Counted from the first letter of the stretch, positions 19,537 through 28,997 are shown. The stretch: 64,000 bases of DNA from Thiotrichaceae bacterium UBA4486 (GCA_002389045.1 DGNS01000005.1:106288-170287); one strand, 5' to 3'. Translations and numbers: made by a program. The notes: generated by a model not told the origin, from the letters alone.

Positions 19537-19753
19537 GGATTGTCTCCGCTTTGTGGATGGTTTATCAGACTGGACAAATGGCCGGCAGTTCATAGCCGTT
19601 GTGTCATCAGCCATTCTGTGGTCGTCCTGAATGCATCCAGTTACAAACCCGAAAAAAGAATGACAATAGCTAACCCGATTCACAAACATCGGCGTTCAAG
19701 GATGACAGGGCAGTATGAGAGCCTGATAATTCAACCTCGACACGGAGAACAAC

Positions 19754-21211
19754 ATGAAGAAAACATCTACCCGGCAATTAAAGCATACCGTATTGGCCAC
19801 ATACCTCTGTCTCGCCAGTGTTACGGGGCAGGGCGCAGAGCCCGAGATACGGACCGATCTGTCCGACCAGACCTCGGTGGCGGTCACCATTTACAACGAG
19901 AACCTGGCGCTGGTCAAGGACGCCCGCAATGTGGCGCTGGATCCAGGCTTGAACCGCCTGGCCTTTCGCGGCGTCAGCGCACGCATGCGGCCGGAAACTG
20001 CGTTACTCAGGAGTATAGGCGATAGCGGCAAACTCGATATGATCGAGCAGAATTTTGATTTTGACTTGCTGACACCACAGAAATTGCTGGAGAAATACGT
20101 GGGTGAGTCGATCCGTATTGCCAGCATGAACCCTGCCACCGGCGAGGAAACCATCGAAGAGGCCGTGGTGCTCAGCACCAACAACGGCGTGGTTCTGCGC
20201 ATCGGTGATCGCATTGAAACCAATCCCGGCGGGCGCTATATCTTTGACCGGGTACCCGAGAATCTGCGCGATAAACCCACCCTGGTCATCCAGTTGGAAA
20301 ATTCGGTGGCGGGCGAGCAACCCGTCGAATTGAGTTATCTCACCGCTGGCCTGTCGTGGAAGGCGGATTACGTGGCTGAGCTCAATCCTGCTGATGACCG
20401 GCTTGATTTGCTGGGCTGGGTAACACTGAATAATGTCAGTGGCGCCACCTATACCAACGCCAGGTTGCAACTGGTGGCCGGGGATGTCAACCAGGTACGC
20501 GAACATCTGCCTGTCATGACCAAAATGGCCCGTTCCGAGATGGTGATGGCGGATGCCGGGGCCAATATGCAGGAGGAAAGCCTGTTCGAGTACCATCTTT
20601 ATACGCTTAATCGTCCGACAACGATTGCCGACAACCAGACCAAGCAGGTGTCACTGTTGACCGCCGCCAACGTTCCCGTGACCAAACAGTTTCTGCTTGA
20701 AGGCAGTGACTATTACTACCGCAGCAGTTATGGCGATATTGGCCAGAAAATAAAAATTGGCGTCTTCGTGAAATTCAGAAACGACGAGGAATCGGGTCTG
20801 GGGCTGCCGTTGCCCAAAGGCATCGTCCGCGTGTACAAAAAAGACAGTGCCGGTAATGCACAGTTTGTCGGTGAAGATCGTATTGATCACACCCCGAAAA
20901 AAGAAGACATCAAACTGAAGCTGGGTGATGCCTTTGATATTACCGCCAGCAAGAAGCAGACGGATTTTCAGAAGCGTAACGCCTTTGGGCAGTACGACCA
21001 TGCCTTCGAAAGCGCTTATGAAATCGAGTTGAAAAATGCCAAGTCCGAAGCCGTAACAGTCGTAGTACGTGAACCGGTACCTGGTGACTGGAAGATGATC
21101 GAGGAGAGCAGCGAACATCGCAAGGTGGCCTCGGGAACGGCCGAGTGGCGCATCAGCATCCCGCCCGAATCCAGCATCACCCACAGCTACCGCGTTCTGG
21201 TCCGATATTGA
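19754..21211 (+). CDS. DUF4139 domain protein, exported
   Basis: Protein of 485 aa with an N-terminal signal peptide (about 1-28, ending near G-A-E). The start of the mature part (V-T-I-Y-N-E-N-L-A-L-V-K-D) and the C-terminal end (I-S-I-P-P-E-S-S-I-T-H-S-Y-R-V-L-V-R-Y) are characteristic of DUF4139, a predicted beta-rich surface or periplasmic family. A central L-S-Y-L-T-A-G-L-S-W-K-A-D-Y segment is also typical. Biochemical function is unknown. GGAG precedes the ATG. Confidence 0.85.
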   Translation: MKKTSTRQLKHTVLATYLCLASVTGQGAEPEIRTDLSDQTSVAVTIYNENLALVKDARNVALDPGLNRLAFRGVSARMRPETALLRSIGDSGKLDMIEQNFDFDLLTPQKLLEKYVGESIRIASMNPATGEETIEEAVVLSTNNGVVLRIGDRIETNPGGRYIFDRVPENLRDKPTLVIQLENSVAGEQPVELSYLTAGLSWKADYVAELNPADDRLDLLGWVTLNNVSGATYTNARLQLVAGDVNQVREHLPVMTKMARSEMVMADAGANMQEESLFEYHLYTLNRPTTIADNQTKQVSLLTAANVPVTKQFLLEGSDYYYRSSYGDIGQKIKIGVFVKFRNDEESGLGLPLPKGIVRVYKKDSAGNAQFVGEDRIDHTPKKEDIKLKLGDAFDITASKKQTDFQKRNAFGQYDHAFESAYEIELKNAKSEAVTVVVREPVPGDWKMIEESSEHRKVASGTAEWRISIPPESSITHSYRVLVRY

Positions 21212-21360
21212 ATCCTGCTACTGAATAGCCTGCGTATGTGTAACGGTCAGGATGTCATAAGTGCTTGCCGGCCAGCTGATGGATATGGTTGTGTAACATG
21301 ATGACGTTCAATTCAATGACTTGATCGAGAGAGCCTGGCTCCGCAATATGTGATCGCGGA

Positions 21361-21840
21361 TCATTTCACGCGTTGGCCGTGCTGGAATTCAATTTGCCTG
21401 CTTTGGCCGTCGGGTGTGACGACGGTCATCGTGCCATGCGGCAACCCCTCGTGATAGGTCCCTTCCAGCCGTTTGCCGTCGCTGGAAATAATCACGCCCT
21501 GCCCATGCATCCTGTTATTTCTGAATTCTCCTTCGTAGCGGGAATTATCGGGTGAGGCCAGAATGCCGTAGCCGTGGGCCTTGCCCTGTCGCATTTCTCC
21601 CTGGTAGGTGCTGAAAGGTATGCCGTCGATGAGAATCTCGAGCTGGCCCTCCCCACTGGCCCTGCCATCCACGCAATCTCCCGACCAGAACACCGAAACA
21701 AGCGGTTGATCCTGTTCGCCATAGACCCGGCATCCGGTCTCAGGATCGGTGAACCAGACACCTTCCGCCTGCGCATTACTGAGCAGGCCCTGGCAGAGCA
21801 GGATAAGCAGAATACGCTGTATATTTGTCAACAGATCCAT
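21361..21840 (-). CDS. Exported MORN-repeat protein
   Basis: A 159-aa protein with a signal peptide (I-Q-R-I-L-L-I-L-L-C-Q-G-L-L then A-Q-A), followed by about four MORN-like repeats: G-E-M-R-Q-G-K-A-H-G-Y-G, G-E-F-R-N-N-R-M-H-G-Q-G and G-T-Y-H-E-G-L-P-H-G. MORN repeats form elongated beta-hairpin sheets that bind protein or lipid. The exact partner cannot be inferred. An ATG start is preferred over a GTG two codons upstream. Confidence 0.8.
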   Translation of the reverse strand: MDLLTNIQRILLILLCQGLLSNAQAEGVWFTDPETGCRVYGEQDQPLVSVFWSGDCVDGRASGEGQLEILIDGIPFSTYQGEMRQGKAHGYGILASPDNSRYEGEFRNNRMHGQGVIISSDGKRLEGTYHEGLPHGTMTVVTPDGQSRQIEFQHGQRVK

Positions 21841-21933
21841 TTTCACAACCTAGCACAATCGCAGACGAATCACAGGGCCATTCAATGCTAGACTTGGTCC
21901 TGTTGAAACCATGAAATACAAGAGGAGGGGGTT

Positions 21934-22500
21934 ATGTGGTTGCTGATTTCCGGACTTTGTGTCTGGGTGGCCGTTCATTCGTTTCCAGCCGTGGCTGTAG
22001 AACAAAGGGCAAGGCTGGTGCGCAATCTGGGACTGGGACCGTACAAGGGTTTGTTTGCCCTGGGCATACTTATATCGATCATACTCATCGTTCTTGGCTG
22101 GCGCTCTACTGAGCCGGTTTTCCTTTACCAGTTACCTGCCGCTACCCGGCACCTGACTTTTCTGCTGGTATTGATAACGTTTGTACTGTTCGTCGCTGCG
22201 CGGACTCGCAACAGTATCAAGCGCTATTTACGCCATCCCCAGCTCACGGGAGTGGTGTTATGGAGTATAGGTCACCTGCTGGTCAACGGTGACAGCCGCT
22301 CGCTGATCCTGTTCGGCGTGCTCGGGCTCTGGGCCATCCTGGAAATGGTCATGATCAACCGGCGCGAAGGTGTCCGGGTAAAGCCCGAACCCGTGACTGT
22401 CACAAAAAATCTCGCTGTAATCATTGCTGGAGTGGTGTTATTTGCCGTTCTATTGTGGCTGCATCCATGGATTGCGGGTGTACGGCTCATCCCTGCATAA
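21934..22500 (+). CDS. NnrU family membrane protein
   Basis: An integral membrane protein of 188 aa with about five helices. The conserved H-L-L-V-N-G-D segment (near 112-118) and R-H-P-Q-L-T-G (near 99-105) match the NnrU family. Members are found near denitrification or isoprenoid/carotene genes, but neither context is present here, and the catalytic role is unknown. An AGGAGGGGG ribosome site lies directly upstream. The photolyase gene begins 19 nt after its stop, so the two are likely co-transcribed. Confidence 0.85.
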   Translation: MWLLISGLCVWVAVHSFPAVAVEQRARLVRNLGLGPYKGLFALGILISIILIVLGWRSTEPVFLYQLPAATRHLTFLLVLITFVLFVAARTRNSIKRYLRHPQLTGVVLWSIGHLLVNGDSRSLILFGVLGLWAILEMVMINRREGVRVKPEPVTVTKNLAVIIAGVVLFAVLLWLHPWIAGVRLIPA

Positions 22501-22519
22501 CAGCGGTTAACAAATCTGT

Positions 22520-23968
22520 ATGCCTTCAGTACTCGTCTGGCTGCGTAATGATCTGCGGCTGGAAGATAACCCCGCCCTTTACCACGCGGCCAGGACCGGC
22601 TTGCCGCTGATCCCGCTGTATATTCTCGAAGATATATCCCGTGCCCACTGGCCGCCGGGCAGCGCCGGCAGGGTCTGGCTGCATCACTCGCTGAATTCGC
22701 TGCAACAGCAATTCAGATGCAAGGGATCGCGCCTGCTGCTGCGCATCGGTAATCCCCTCGATATTATACGGTCGCTGCTTGAAGAGACCGGTGCAACATC
22801 GGTGTACTGGAATCGGCGTTACGAGCCCGTACAGGTGAAAATCGACCAGGCATTGAAGACCGCACTGTGTGAGGCGGGATACACGGCAGAGAGTTTCCCC
22901 GGTAACCTGCTTCGTGAACCGCATGAAATAGCCAACAAACAGGGCAATCCCTACAAGGTCTTTACGCCGTTCTGGAAAGCATACCAGGCCATGGGTGATC
23001 CGGTGACACCGCTGCCGGCGCCGAAAAAACTCGCTGCACCGAAATCCTGGCCCGGCAGCACCAGCACCAGCTTGAACGAACTGGGATTACTGCCTGCTGT
23101 TCGCTGGGATAAAAGTATTCATGATACCTGGCAAGCGGGATCCGTTGGCGCCGAAGCGATGTTTAAATCCTTTTTAAAGCGCATCGATGATTACGATGAG
23201 GATCGCAATTTTCCGCATCGTGACGGTGTCTCACGTATGTCGCCCTATCTGCACTTCGGCGAAATTTCCGCCCGCATGATCTGGCACGGGGTTTTGCAAC
23301 GGGAGAGCCGGGAAGGGCGGATGACGCCCTCGGCACGGGTTATGAACTATTTACGGCAACTGGTCTGGCGTGAGTTCGCCCATCACCTGTTATTTCACTT
23401 CCCTCATAGCAGCGATAAACCCCTGCGCCCGGAATTTGCGGCCTTTCCCTGGCGTACCGGCAGGCAACAATTATACGCCTGGCAGCACGGCCTGACCGGT
23501 TACCCCATCGTCGATGCCGGCATGCGGGAACTCTGGCATAGCGGCTGGATGCATAACCGGGTACGCATGATCGTGGCGTCCTTCCTGGTCAAGGATTTAC
23601 TCATTCACTGGCGTGAAGGGGCAAAATGGTTCTGGGATACCCTGGTCGACGCCGATCTGGCCAACAATACACTCGGCTGGCAGTGGGTGGCCGGCAGTGG
23701 CGCCGATGCCGCACCGTATTTCCGGATCTTCAACCCGGTCACCCAGTCGGAAAAATTCGATGCAGACGGCAACTATATACGCCGCTGGGTGCCGGAACTG
23801 TCGGCCCTGGATAATCAATGGATACACAAGCCGTGGCAGGCGCCGGCCGTGCTGCTGCAGGCGGCCGGAATCACGCTGGGCAGGGAATATCCGCGACCGA
23901 TAATCGATCATGCCGTGGCACGTCAACGGGCGCTGGCAGCACTGAAATCCATGAACGATGCCCGTTAG
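22520..23968 (+). CDS. phrB: Deoxyribodipyrimidine photo-lyase
   Basis: A 482-aa photolyase/cryptochrome family protein that repairs UV-induced cyclobutane pyrimidine dimers using blue light. The N-terminal Rossmann domain begins V-L-V-W-L-R-N-D-L-R-L-E-D-N and binds the antenna chromophore. The C-terminal FAD domain has W-R-E-F-A-H-H-L-L-F, G-Y-P-I-V-D-A-G-M-R-E-L, W-M-H-N-R-V-R-M-I-V-A-S-F and D-A-D-L-A-N-N-T-L-G-W-Q-W. Length is normal for class I CPD photolyases. No clear ribosome site precedes the ATG, consistent with coupling to nnrU. Confidence 0.96.
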   Translation: MPSVLVWLRNDLRLEDNPALYHAARTGLPLIPLYILEDISRAHWPPGSAGRVWLHHSLNSLQQQFRCKGSRLLLRIGNPLDIIRSLLEETGATSVYWNRRYEPVQVKIDQALKTALCEAGYTAESFPGNLLREPHEIANKQGNPYKVFTPFWKAYQAMGDPVTPLPAPKKLAAPKSWPGSTSTSLNELGLLPAVRWDKSIHDTWQAGSVGAEAMFKSFLKRIDDYDEDRNFPHRDGVSRMSPYLHFGEISARMIWHGVLQRESREGRMTPSARVMNYLRQLVWREFAHHLLFHFPHSSDKPLRPEFAAFPWRTGRQQLYAWQHGLTGYPIVDAGMRELWHSGWMHNRVRMIVASFLVKDLLIHWREGAKWFWDTLVDADLANNTLGWQWVAGSGADAAPYFRIFNPVTQSEKFDADGNYIRRWVPELSALDNQWIHKPWQAPAVLLQAAGITLGREYPRPIIDHAVARQRALAALKSMNDAR

Positions 23969-23983
23969 TAAGTGTCTGGCTGA

Positions 23984-24475
23984 CTAAGCAGCTACCTGGC
24001 CGAATATCCGGTCGACCCATACCCCGACAAAATGCGCCACGGTGATGACCACCAGGGTTATGAGGGAATGTTCAATGATGACGGGCAGGGGATGCACCTC
24101 CTGGTTGCGGGCTATAAAAAAACTCAGTGCAATAATGATCAGCAGTCCCCAGACAATGGCTGTGATAATCGCCGTATCCATAGGCAACAACAGCACAGGC
24201 GGCAGGAATGACATGGAGACGGCAAACTTGGAGAGGAATGTAGCCAGCGTCGCCATCCAGACCGTACGCGCCGTAGCCCCGGGGTCGGCTTCCTTGGAAA
24301 GATGAATGCCGGTCGCATCGGAAGCACCGTCCGCAATCGCAATTAAAATGATACCGCCGACAACGGCGGTCAGTGACTGCGTGCCCGAGTGCAGGCCGAC
24401 GATCAGTCCCAGAGTGGTGATTACGCCTGAAGTAAAGCCGAAATACAGTCCGGTGCGTGTGCCATCGTTATCCAT
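23984..24475 (-). CDS. Integral membrane protein, VIT/CCC1-like
   Basis: A 163-aa protein with about five hydrophobic helices. The first part (G-F-T-S-G-V-I-T-T-L-G-L-I-V-G, then I-A-I-A-D-G-A-S-D-A-T-G-I-H) resembles the VIT1/CCC1-like metal-transporter fold, in which a helix pair with acidic residues forms a metal path. The similarity is by pattern only, and the family's cytoplasmic metal-binding domain is not evident, so a substrate cannot be named. It is convergent with the photolyase gene, 15 nt apart. Confidence 0.5.
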   Translation of the reverse strand: MDNDGTRTGLYFGFTSGVITTLGLIVGLHSGTQSLTAVVGGIILIAIADGASDATGIHLSKEADPGATARTVWMATLATFLSKFAVSMSFLPPVLLLPMDTAIITAIVWGLLIIIALSFFIARNQEVHPLPVIIEHSLITLVVITVAHFVGVWVDRIFGQVAA

Positions 24476-24584
24476 GAATCAGATGTCCCGTGTTAACGCA
24501 AACCGGATGAAGCACGGCCGGTTCACCGGCAAACATATCCCTGCTCAGGTGAGCCGGCATGTTCACTTTCATTTTCAAAACCTT

Positions 24585-25121
24585 TCATGCAAGCAGTTCA
24601 TCGAGTACCCGCGCGTGTAAAGCCCGGTCATTGCCATTATACAGCACAAAGCGGATCAGCCTGATTTTCGTCAAATGCCCGGCTTCGTTGATAATCGTGG
24701 TGAACGCAATACGGGCTGCCGGTTCCATGGGGAATCCAAAGGCGCCGGTCGATATGGCTGGAAAGGCGAGGGAGGCAAGCCCGAATTGTTCTGCCAGGTG
24801 CAGGGCATTCCGGTAACAGTTCGAGAGCAGCTCGTCCGCGGGGTCATCCCTGCCGTAGACCGGCCCGAGCACATGGATGACGTGTTTGTTGGGCAACAGG
24901 TGAGCGCCGCTGATAACCGCCTGGCCCGGTCGTATTGGCGCTAATGCCCGGCATTCTTCTTCCAGTCCGGGGCCGGCGGCATAATGAATGGCCCCGGCCA
25001 CACCACTACCGATACGCAGTTCGGCATTGGCCGCGTTAACGATTGCTTCTATATCGGGTTGATTGCTGATATCGCCCTGTATGCATTCGATGATAATACC
25101 GTGCTGTAATTTTTTCTGCAT
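24585..25121 (-). CDS. Macrodomain protein, O-acetyl-ADP-ribose deacetylase type
   Basis: A stand-alone macrodomain of 178 aa from the ATG at 25121; an upstream in-frame extension lacks a ribosome site. Signatures are I-V-N-A-A-N-A-E-L, G-S-G-V-A-G-A-I-H (ADP-ribose binding), and A-I-S-T-G-A-F-G-F-P (diphosphate loop). Homologues such as YmdB remove acetyl or ADP-ribosyl groups. Which activity applies cannot be told from sequence. It is monocistronic. Confidence 0.9.
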   Translation of the reverse strand: MQKKLQHGIIIECIQGDISNQPDIEAIVNAANAELRIGSGVAGAIHYAAGPGLEEECRALAPIRPGQAVISGAHLLPNKHVIHVLGPVYGRDDPADELLSNCYRNALHLAEQFGLASLAFPAISTGAFGFPMEPAARIAFTTIINEAGHLTKIRLIRFVLYNGNDRALHARVLDELLA

Positions 25122-25325
25122 GGTGATCCCGCTATCGGACTGTTTCAAATAGATAAGCTGTTGTTTAACATGAACAAGGTTGAAATTTAAGGATATTGTC
25201 GCCACGCCGGGCGTGATCGGCAAGCGCGGATGAATGGTCTATGATTAGCAGATTGCCGTATACGCCTCAATTCACGGCATGGTACGGCCGATAGAATGAG
25301 CACTACCCCGGGAGAATTTACTGAC

Positions 25326-25397
25326 ATGTATCCACACAAGCGGTCTACTGGAGAGCAAGGGGTTCAGCCCGGCGATAACCCTCCATTTGGCCGATGA
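25326..25397 (+). CDS. Possible 23-codon leader peptide coupled to the GGDEF-EAL gene
   Basis: ATG at 25326 with GGAG upstream opens a 23-codon frame (M-Y-P-H-K-R-S-T-G-E...). Its TGA overlaps the ATG of the GGDEF-EAL gene as ATGA. The downstream gene has no Shine-Dalgarno of its own, so it may be translated by ribosomes finishing this leader. Length alone gives little coding evidence. Confidence 0.35.
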   Translation: MYPHKRSTGEQGVQPGDNPPFGR

Positions 25398-27046
25398 ATA
25401 CCACGGAACCACCGGTTGCTCGTGGTATCAACGAGCAGCAGTACAGCATCCTGCAGTCCAGCGTGTGCAGTAGCAGTTTGTATGGTCTTGCCATCGGTGT
25501 CGGCGCATTGATCATCGCGACCTTGATCATAGGTTACCAGTATACCGGTGATTTCAGTCTTGAAGCCATGTCCAAGGCACACGAAAGCAACATCGGCCTG
25601 CGATTTCTTTACCTGATGCCGTTCGTGCTGGCTTTCTGGGGGCAACATTCCGGCAAGGTCGTGGCCGAACGCGCCGGCGATCTGTTGCAGAAGCAGGGCG
25701 ACGAGATGCGCCTTGAGACCAGCAACTGGAAACTCAAGTCGTATTACGATGCCACTCATGATTCCCTGACCGATTTACCCAATCGTATAGAATTTTACAG
25801 CCGGCTGAAGGAAGCCATTCTGCTGGCCGGTCGCGAGGACAATAAACTGGTGCTCATGTCTCTTGACCTGGACAGTTTCAAGGATGTTAACGAAGTATAC
25901 GGCAACCGCTGCGGCGATCTTCTGCTTGTCGGCATAGCCGAGCGTATGCGGGGATTGTTATCCGACAATGACCTGGTCAGCCGCACCGGCGGAGACGAGT
26001 TTTCCATTCTCTGTACGATCCCGGATTATGCAGTCGGAATCGAGATTGTCGGGCGTATCCATACGGCGTTTGAAAACGCGTTTGATGTACAGAATGAGAA
26101 AGTGGATATCAAGGCGAGTATCGGCCTTGCATATTACCCGGCTAATGGTGATACCGCCGAGACGCTCATGCAAAAAGCCGAACTGGCCATGCACGCGGCC
26201 AAGCAGGTCAGTCGCGGATATATGGAATACAACGCCGAACTCAAGGCCGACAGTAAACGTCGGGTACTGTTGCTGAAAGATCTGAAAGCAGCCATCGAGG
26301 AGGGCGACTTGTCACTGCACTACCAGCCCAAGATTGATTTGAAAACCCGGAGCATCAAGGCCGTGGAAGCACTGGTCCGCTGGGAGCATCCCGAACACGG
26401 TCGCATTTCGCCGGAAGAATTCATTCCACTGGCCGAACAGAACCGGCTCATTCAGCCACTCTCTTACTGGGTCACACATACGGCCATTCAGCAGACAAAT
26501 GACTGGCATCGGCGCGGTATCAATCTGGATATGGCCATAAATATTTCCACGCACGATCTGGCTGGCGAGAATTTGCCCTCCATGATCAAGTCCATGCTTG
26601 ATGAAATGACAATAGCACCGGAACACATAACCCTGGAGATCACCGAGAGCAGCCTCATGCAGGATCAGCATCATGCCCGCAGCATCATTCAGACGCTCAG
26701 CGACCTGGGCCTGCACATTTCTGTTGATGATTTTGGTACCGGCTATTCGTCCCTGGCCTATCTCAGCCAGTTGTCCGTAGACGAAATCAAGATTGATCAG
26801 ACCTTTGTCATGGGCATGAACGAACGGGCCCAGGACGCCACTATCGTCAAGGCCACCATCGATCTTGCCCATAATCTGGGCAAACGGGTCACCGCCGAGG
26901 GCATCGAGGACAGCGAAGCCATGCAGCGCCTGTGCACCTGGAATTGTGATACCGGACAGGGTTATTATTTCAGCCCGCCAATGACAGCTTCAGATCTTGA
27001 AACCTGGCTGCGGGAATCCGGCTGGCAACGCAAGACCGGGGTGTGA
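25394..27046 (+). CDS. Membrane GGDEF-EAL protein
   Basis: A 550-aa dual-domain c-di-GMP enzyme. Two membrane helices (about 29-48 and 70-86) are followed by a short coil. The GGDEF domain has G-G-D-E-F at 199-203 and D-L-D-S-F-K-D-V-N upstream; the inhibitory RxxD I-site is absent. The EAL domain has E-A-L at 325-327, N-I-S at the metal site, E-I-T-E, D-D-F-G-T-G-Y-S-S-L and A-E-G-I-E-D. Both domains look catalytically intact. The start overlaps the stop of a possible leader peptide. Confidence 0.94.
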   Translation: MNTTEPPVARGINEQQYSILQSSVCSSSLYGLAIGVGALIIATLIIGYQYTGDFSLEAMSKAHESNIGLRFLYLMPFVLAFWGQHSGKVVAERAGDLLQKQGDEMRLETSNWKLKSYYDATHDSLTDLPNRIEFYSRLKEAILLAGREDNKLVLMSLDLDSFKDVNEVYGNRCGDLLLVGIAERMRGLLSDNDLVSRTGGDEFSILCTIPDYAVGIEIVGRIHTAFENAFDVQNEKVDIKASIGLAYYPANGDTAETLMQKAELAMHAAKQVSRGYMEYNAELKADSKRRVLLLKDLKAAIEEGDLSLHYQPKIDLKTRSIKAVEALVRWEHPEHGRISPEEFIPLAEQNRLIQPLSYWVTHTAIQQTNDWHRRGINLDMAINISTHDLAGENLPSMIKSMLDEMTIAPEHITLEITESSLMQDQHHARSIIQTLSDLGLHISVDDFGTGYSSLAYLSQLSVDEIKIDQTFVMGMNERAQDATIVKATIDLAHNLGKRVTAEGIEDSEAMQRLCTWNCDTGQGYYFSPPMTASDLETWLRESGWQRKTGV

Positions 27047-27115
27047 TTTGATATCTACAGATTACGTATCCGGATGATAATCGTACGATAGCACCTCTAC
27101 CGCTCATCCACCGTA

Positions 27116-28135
27116 TCAGGGAACGATAGCACGTCCGACCGTATTTGTGTCTGCGCCAAACCAGATAGCACGCGTCCCGGCGTCGTACATCATGTGGCGC
27201 ACGCTGCCGCCGCCGCTGGGGATATCCGTAATGCCAATGAATGTTTCGTTAGCCGGGTTAAATCCTGCCAGCCGGTTAGGTTTCAGACCGGTTTCGGCAA
27301 ACCAGAGCCTGTCCTTGTCATCCACGATCATGCCATAGGGACGCGCGTTGTCGCCACCGGGCATGCGCCATTCCTGAACCGCCCGTGTTCGTGGATCGAG
27401 CCGGCCCAGGTAACCGCCTTTGTAATCGACGTACCAGACCATGCCGTCCGAGGTTAGCGCCAGTCGCCGTGGCAGGGTGTCATCACGGGGCAGTGTGATC
27501 TCTTCGATGGCGAAACTGTCAGGGTCTACCGTGGCCAGTTTGTTGGTGCCAAACAGAGCGATCCACGGGCGGTCATTCGAATCCATCCAGATACCATAGG
27601 GCCGCCCGCGGGGGGTCTGGATACTGGCTACCTGTGTCTCACCGGTAGTGACCGAGAACAGGCCGACAACATTACTGTGCTGGGCGGTAAACCAGATATT
27701 ACCCTCGCTGTTGAACACCAGTGTGTGCGGATCATTGACGCCATCGGGCAGCGGGTATTTTTTAATACTGCCGGCGACAGGATCGAGACGGCCGATATAG
27801 CCCTGCGTGTTGCCGGCGTACCAGACCATACCGTCATTAGCGATGATCAGGTTATGCGGGCGTTCGTTATCTTCCATGTCAAATTTATTGAATTCACCCG
27901 TTCGCGGATCGAGTACCGCGATATAGGCGCCGGCCTGACCGCAGAACCAGACCCTGCCATCCGCAGCGACGTAGGGGTCCCGCGGGCGTGAATCCTCGTA
28001 CGGCACCCGCCATTCCCGGATATCGAGCGCATCCGTAACCGCGAAAGCCGGCACGGACCATGTAAGCATCAGCATCGGGAAGGTGAGAGGCAGAAGTGAT
28101 TTCATGAATGTACGCCTGGAAGATGTTTGATTCAC
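27116..28135 (-). CDS. Tat-exported beta-propeller, virginiamycin B lyase-like
   Basis: A 339-aa protein. The GTG start at 28135 gives a twin-arginine signal S-R-R-T-F-M-K followed by a hydrophobic stretch ending A-F-A near residue 32, so the longer start is preferred over an ATG at 28105. The mature part repeats a ~45-residue blade with D-G-x-V-W-F/Y and G-R-L-D-P, as in the Vgb/SMP-30-like propellers. Virginiamycin B lyase linearises a streptogramin, but most homologues have no tested role, so antibiotic lyase activity should not be assumed. Confidence 0.8.
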   Translation of the reverse strand: MNQTSSRRTFMKSLLPLTFPMLMLTWSVPAFAVTDALDIREWRVPYEDSRPRDPYVAADGRVWFCGQAGAYIAVLDPRTGEFNKFDMEDNERPHNLIIANDGMVWYAGNTQGYIGRLDPVAGSIKKYPLPDGVNDPHTLVFNSEGNIWFTAQHSNVVGLFSVTTGETQVASIQTPRGRPYGIWMDSNDRPWIALFGTNKLATVDPDSFAIEEITLPRDDTLPRRLALTSDGMVWYVDYKGGYLGRLDPRTRAVQEWRMPGGDNARPYGMIVDDKDRLWFAETGLKPNRLAGFNPANETFIGITDIPSGGGSVRHMMYDAGTRAIWFGADTNTVGRAIVP

Positions 28136-28426
28136 TGTAGATCGGGACCTGCCTGCAGTTCAAGGCTAAAATCGCTGCCGGTTATTAACCGCCGGAAATG
28201 GCTTGATCGGTTCGGGGGTAATTACCTGAAATCCGGTGACATGACATTCAATAGTGCTGCAGAACAGGGTTCCTTGCGTGATCTGCAACGCTTGTTGTCG
28301 CATGAATCCAGAGCGAGCGAAGCTGCTTCTTAACCTCAGGCTTTGGTATATGCGGCAACAGATTGCATTCCCTGGCGGTTGGTTTCAAGTGAGGCTTTGG
28401 GCAATCAGGATAAACCCAGTCACGGC

Positions 28427-28813
28427 TCAGGATGCCGGTTTTTTCTTGCTCCGGGTCCGGCTTTTTTGCCCGGCAGAATCGTTAAACTGTGCCAGCAAAT
28501 TATTATCCTGCATCCAGACGAACATCTTCTGCTGAATGTCGGTCAGGGTGTCGAGTGCCTGTTGCGCATTATCGGCAAATTTTTTCATGTATTCGTTTGC
28601 CATTTCGGATTCTGTTTCCATAGCATCCGATGGTTTTTTCGAGCCGGCAAGGCGCTGCATCTGGCTACTGTTACATTCCAGCCACAGGTTCATGAATTGC
28701 ATCTGTAACTCGCTGAATTGCCGGGTGGCATCCATGTGCAGTTTCTGGAACTCCTGCATTGAGCGAGTGTAATTTTCGAGGAATCGGCTGAAATCCCGGG
28801 AACCGTTATTCAT
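28427..28813 (-). CDS. Phasin-like coiled-coil protein
   Basis: A 128-aa helical protein. A Met/Gln/Leu-rich amphipathic region (F-L-E-N-Y-T-R-S-M-Q-E-F-Q and onward) carries heptad repeats; the C-terminal tail is basic (S-R-T-R-S-K-K-K). This suits a PHA granule-associated protein whose tail could bind DNA or other proteins. The ATG at 28813 is chosen; a TTG three codons upstream leaves no room for a ribosome site. The family assignment is by pattern. It is a likely partner of the phasin at 18508. Confidence 0.55.
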   Translation of the reverse strand: MNNGSRDFSRFLENYTRSMQEFQKLHMDATRQFSELQMQFMNLWLECNSSQMQRLAGSKKPSDAMETESEMANEYMKKFADNAQQALDTLTDIQQKMFVWMQDNNLLAQFNDSAGQKSRTRSKKKPAS

Positions 28814-28847
28814 GATGCTCAAACCCCCATTATTATTTAATGTACCA

Positions 28848-28875
28848 AGGAATCTCTGACCTGGTCAGAGGTTCC
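28848..28875. repeat. 12-bp hairpin next to the structured repeat, copy A
   Basis: AGGAA-T-CTCTGAC pairs with GTCAGAG-G-TTCCT around a 3-nt loop, with one T-G pair. It shares the CTCTGA word with the adjacent repeat but has no counterpart beside copy B. Together with the repeat it fills most of 28814-29164. Confidence 0.55.
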
Positions 28876-28892
28876 TGGATGACAGGAATGTC

Positions 28893-28997
28893 ATGCCAAA
28901 ATCAATGCTTCCATAGCATTGATTTCGAGAGGCCAATAAAAACACATTTTTATTGGCCGCGCTCTGACAAGTCCTGGATGGACTTATTCAGAACTTC
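28893..28997. repeat. Structured dispersed repeat, copy A (105 bp)
   Basis: It matches 38818-38921 at both ends: the first 15 bases are identical, and the last ~37 (GCTCTGA...CTTC) differ at only a few positions. It folds into three stems: a perfect 10-bp hairpin (28899-28908 with 28916-28925), a perfect 12-bp hairpin (28931-28942 with 28947-28958) and a 6-bp stem AAGTCC/GGACTT. The middle arms differ in sequence from copy B but remain complementary, which implies selection for structure. It lies between a phasin-like gene (minus) and a host-attachment gene (plus). Confidence 0.8.

Noticed and set aside
28127..28333. Short frame with an ankyrin-like piece (A-A-E-Q-G-S-L-R-D-L-Q-R-L-L)
   Set aside because: Only one half-repeat, no supporting frame before or after, no ribosome site. 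It could be a relic, but the evidence is too thin.
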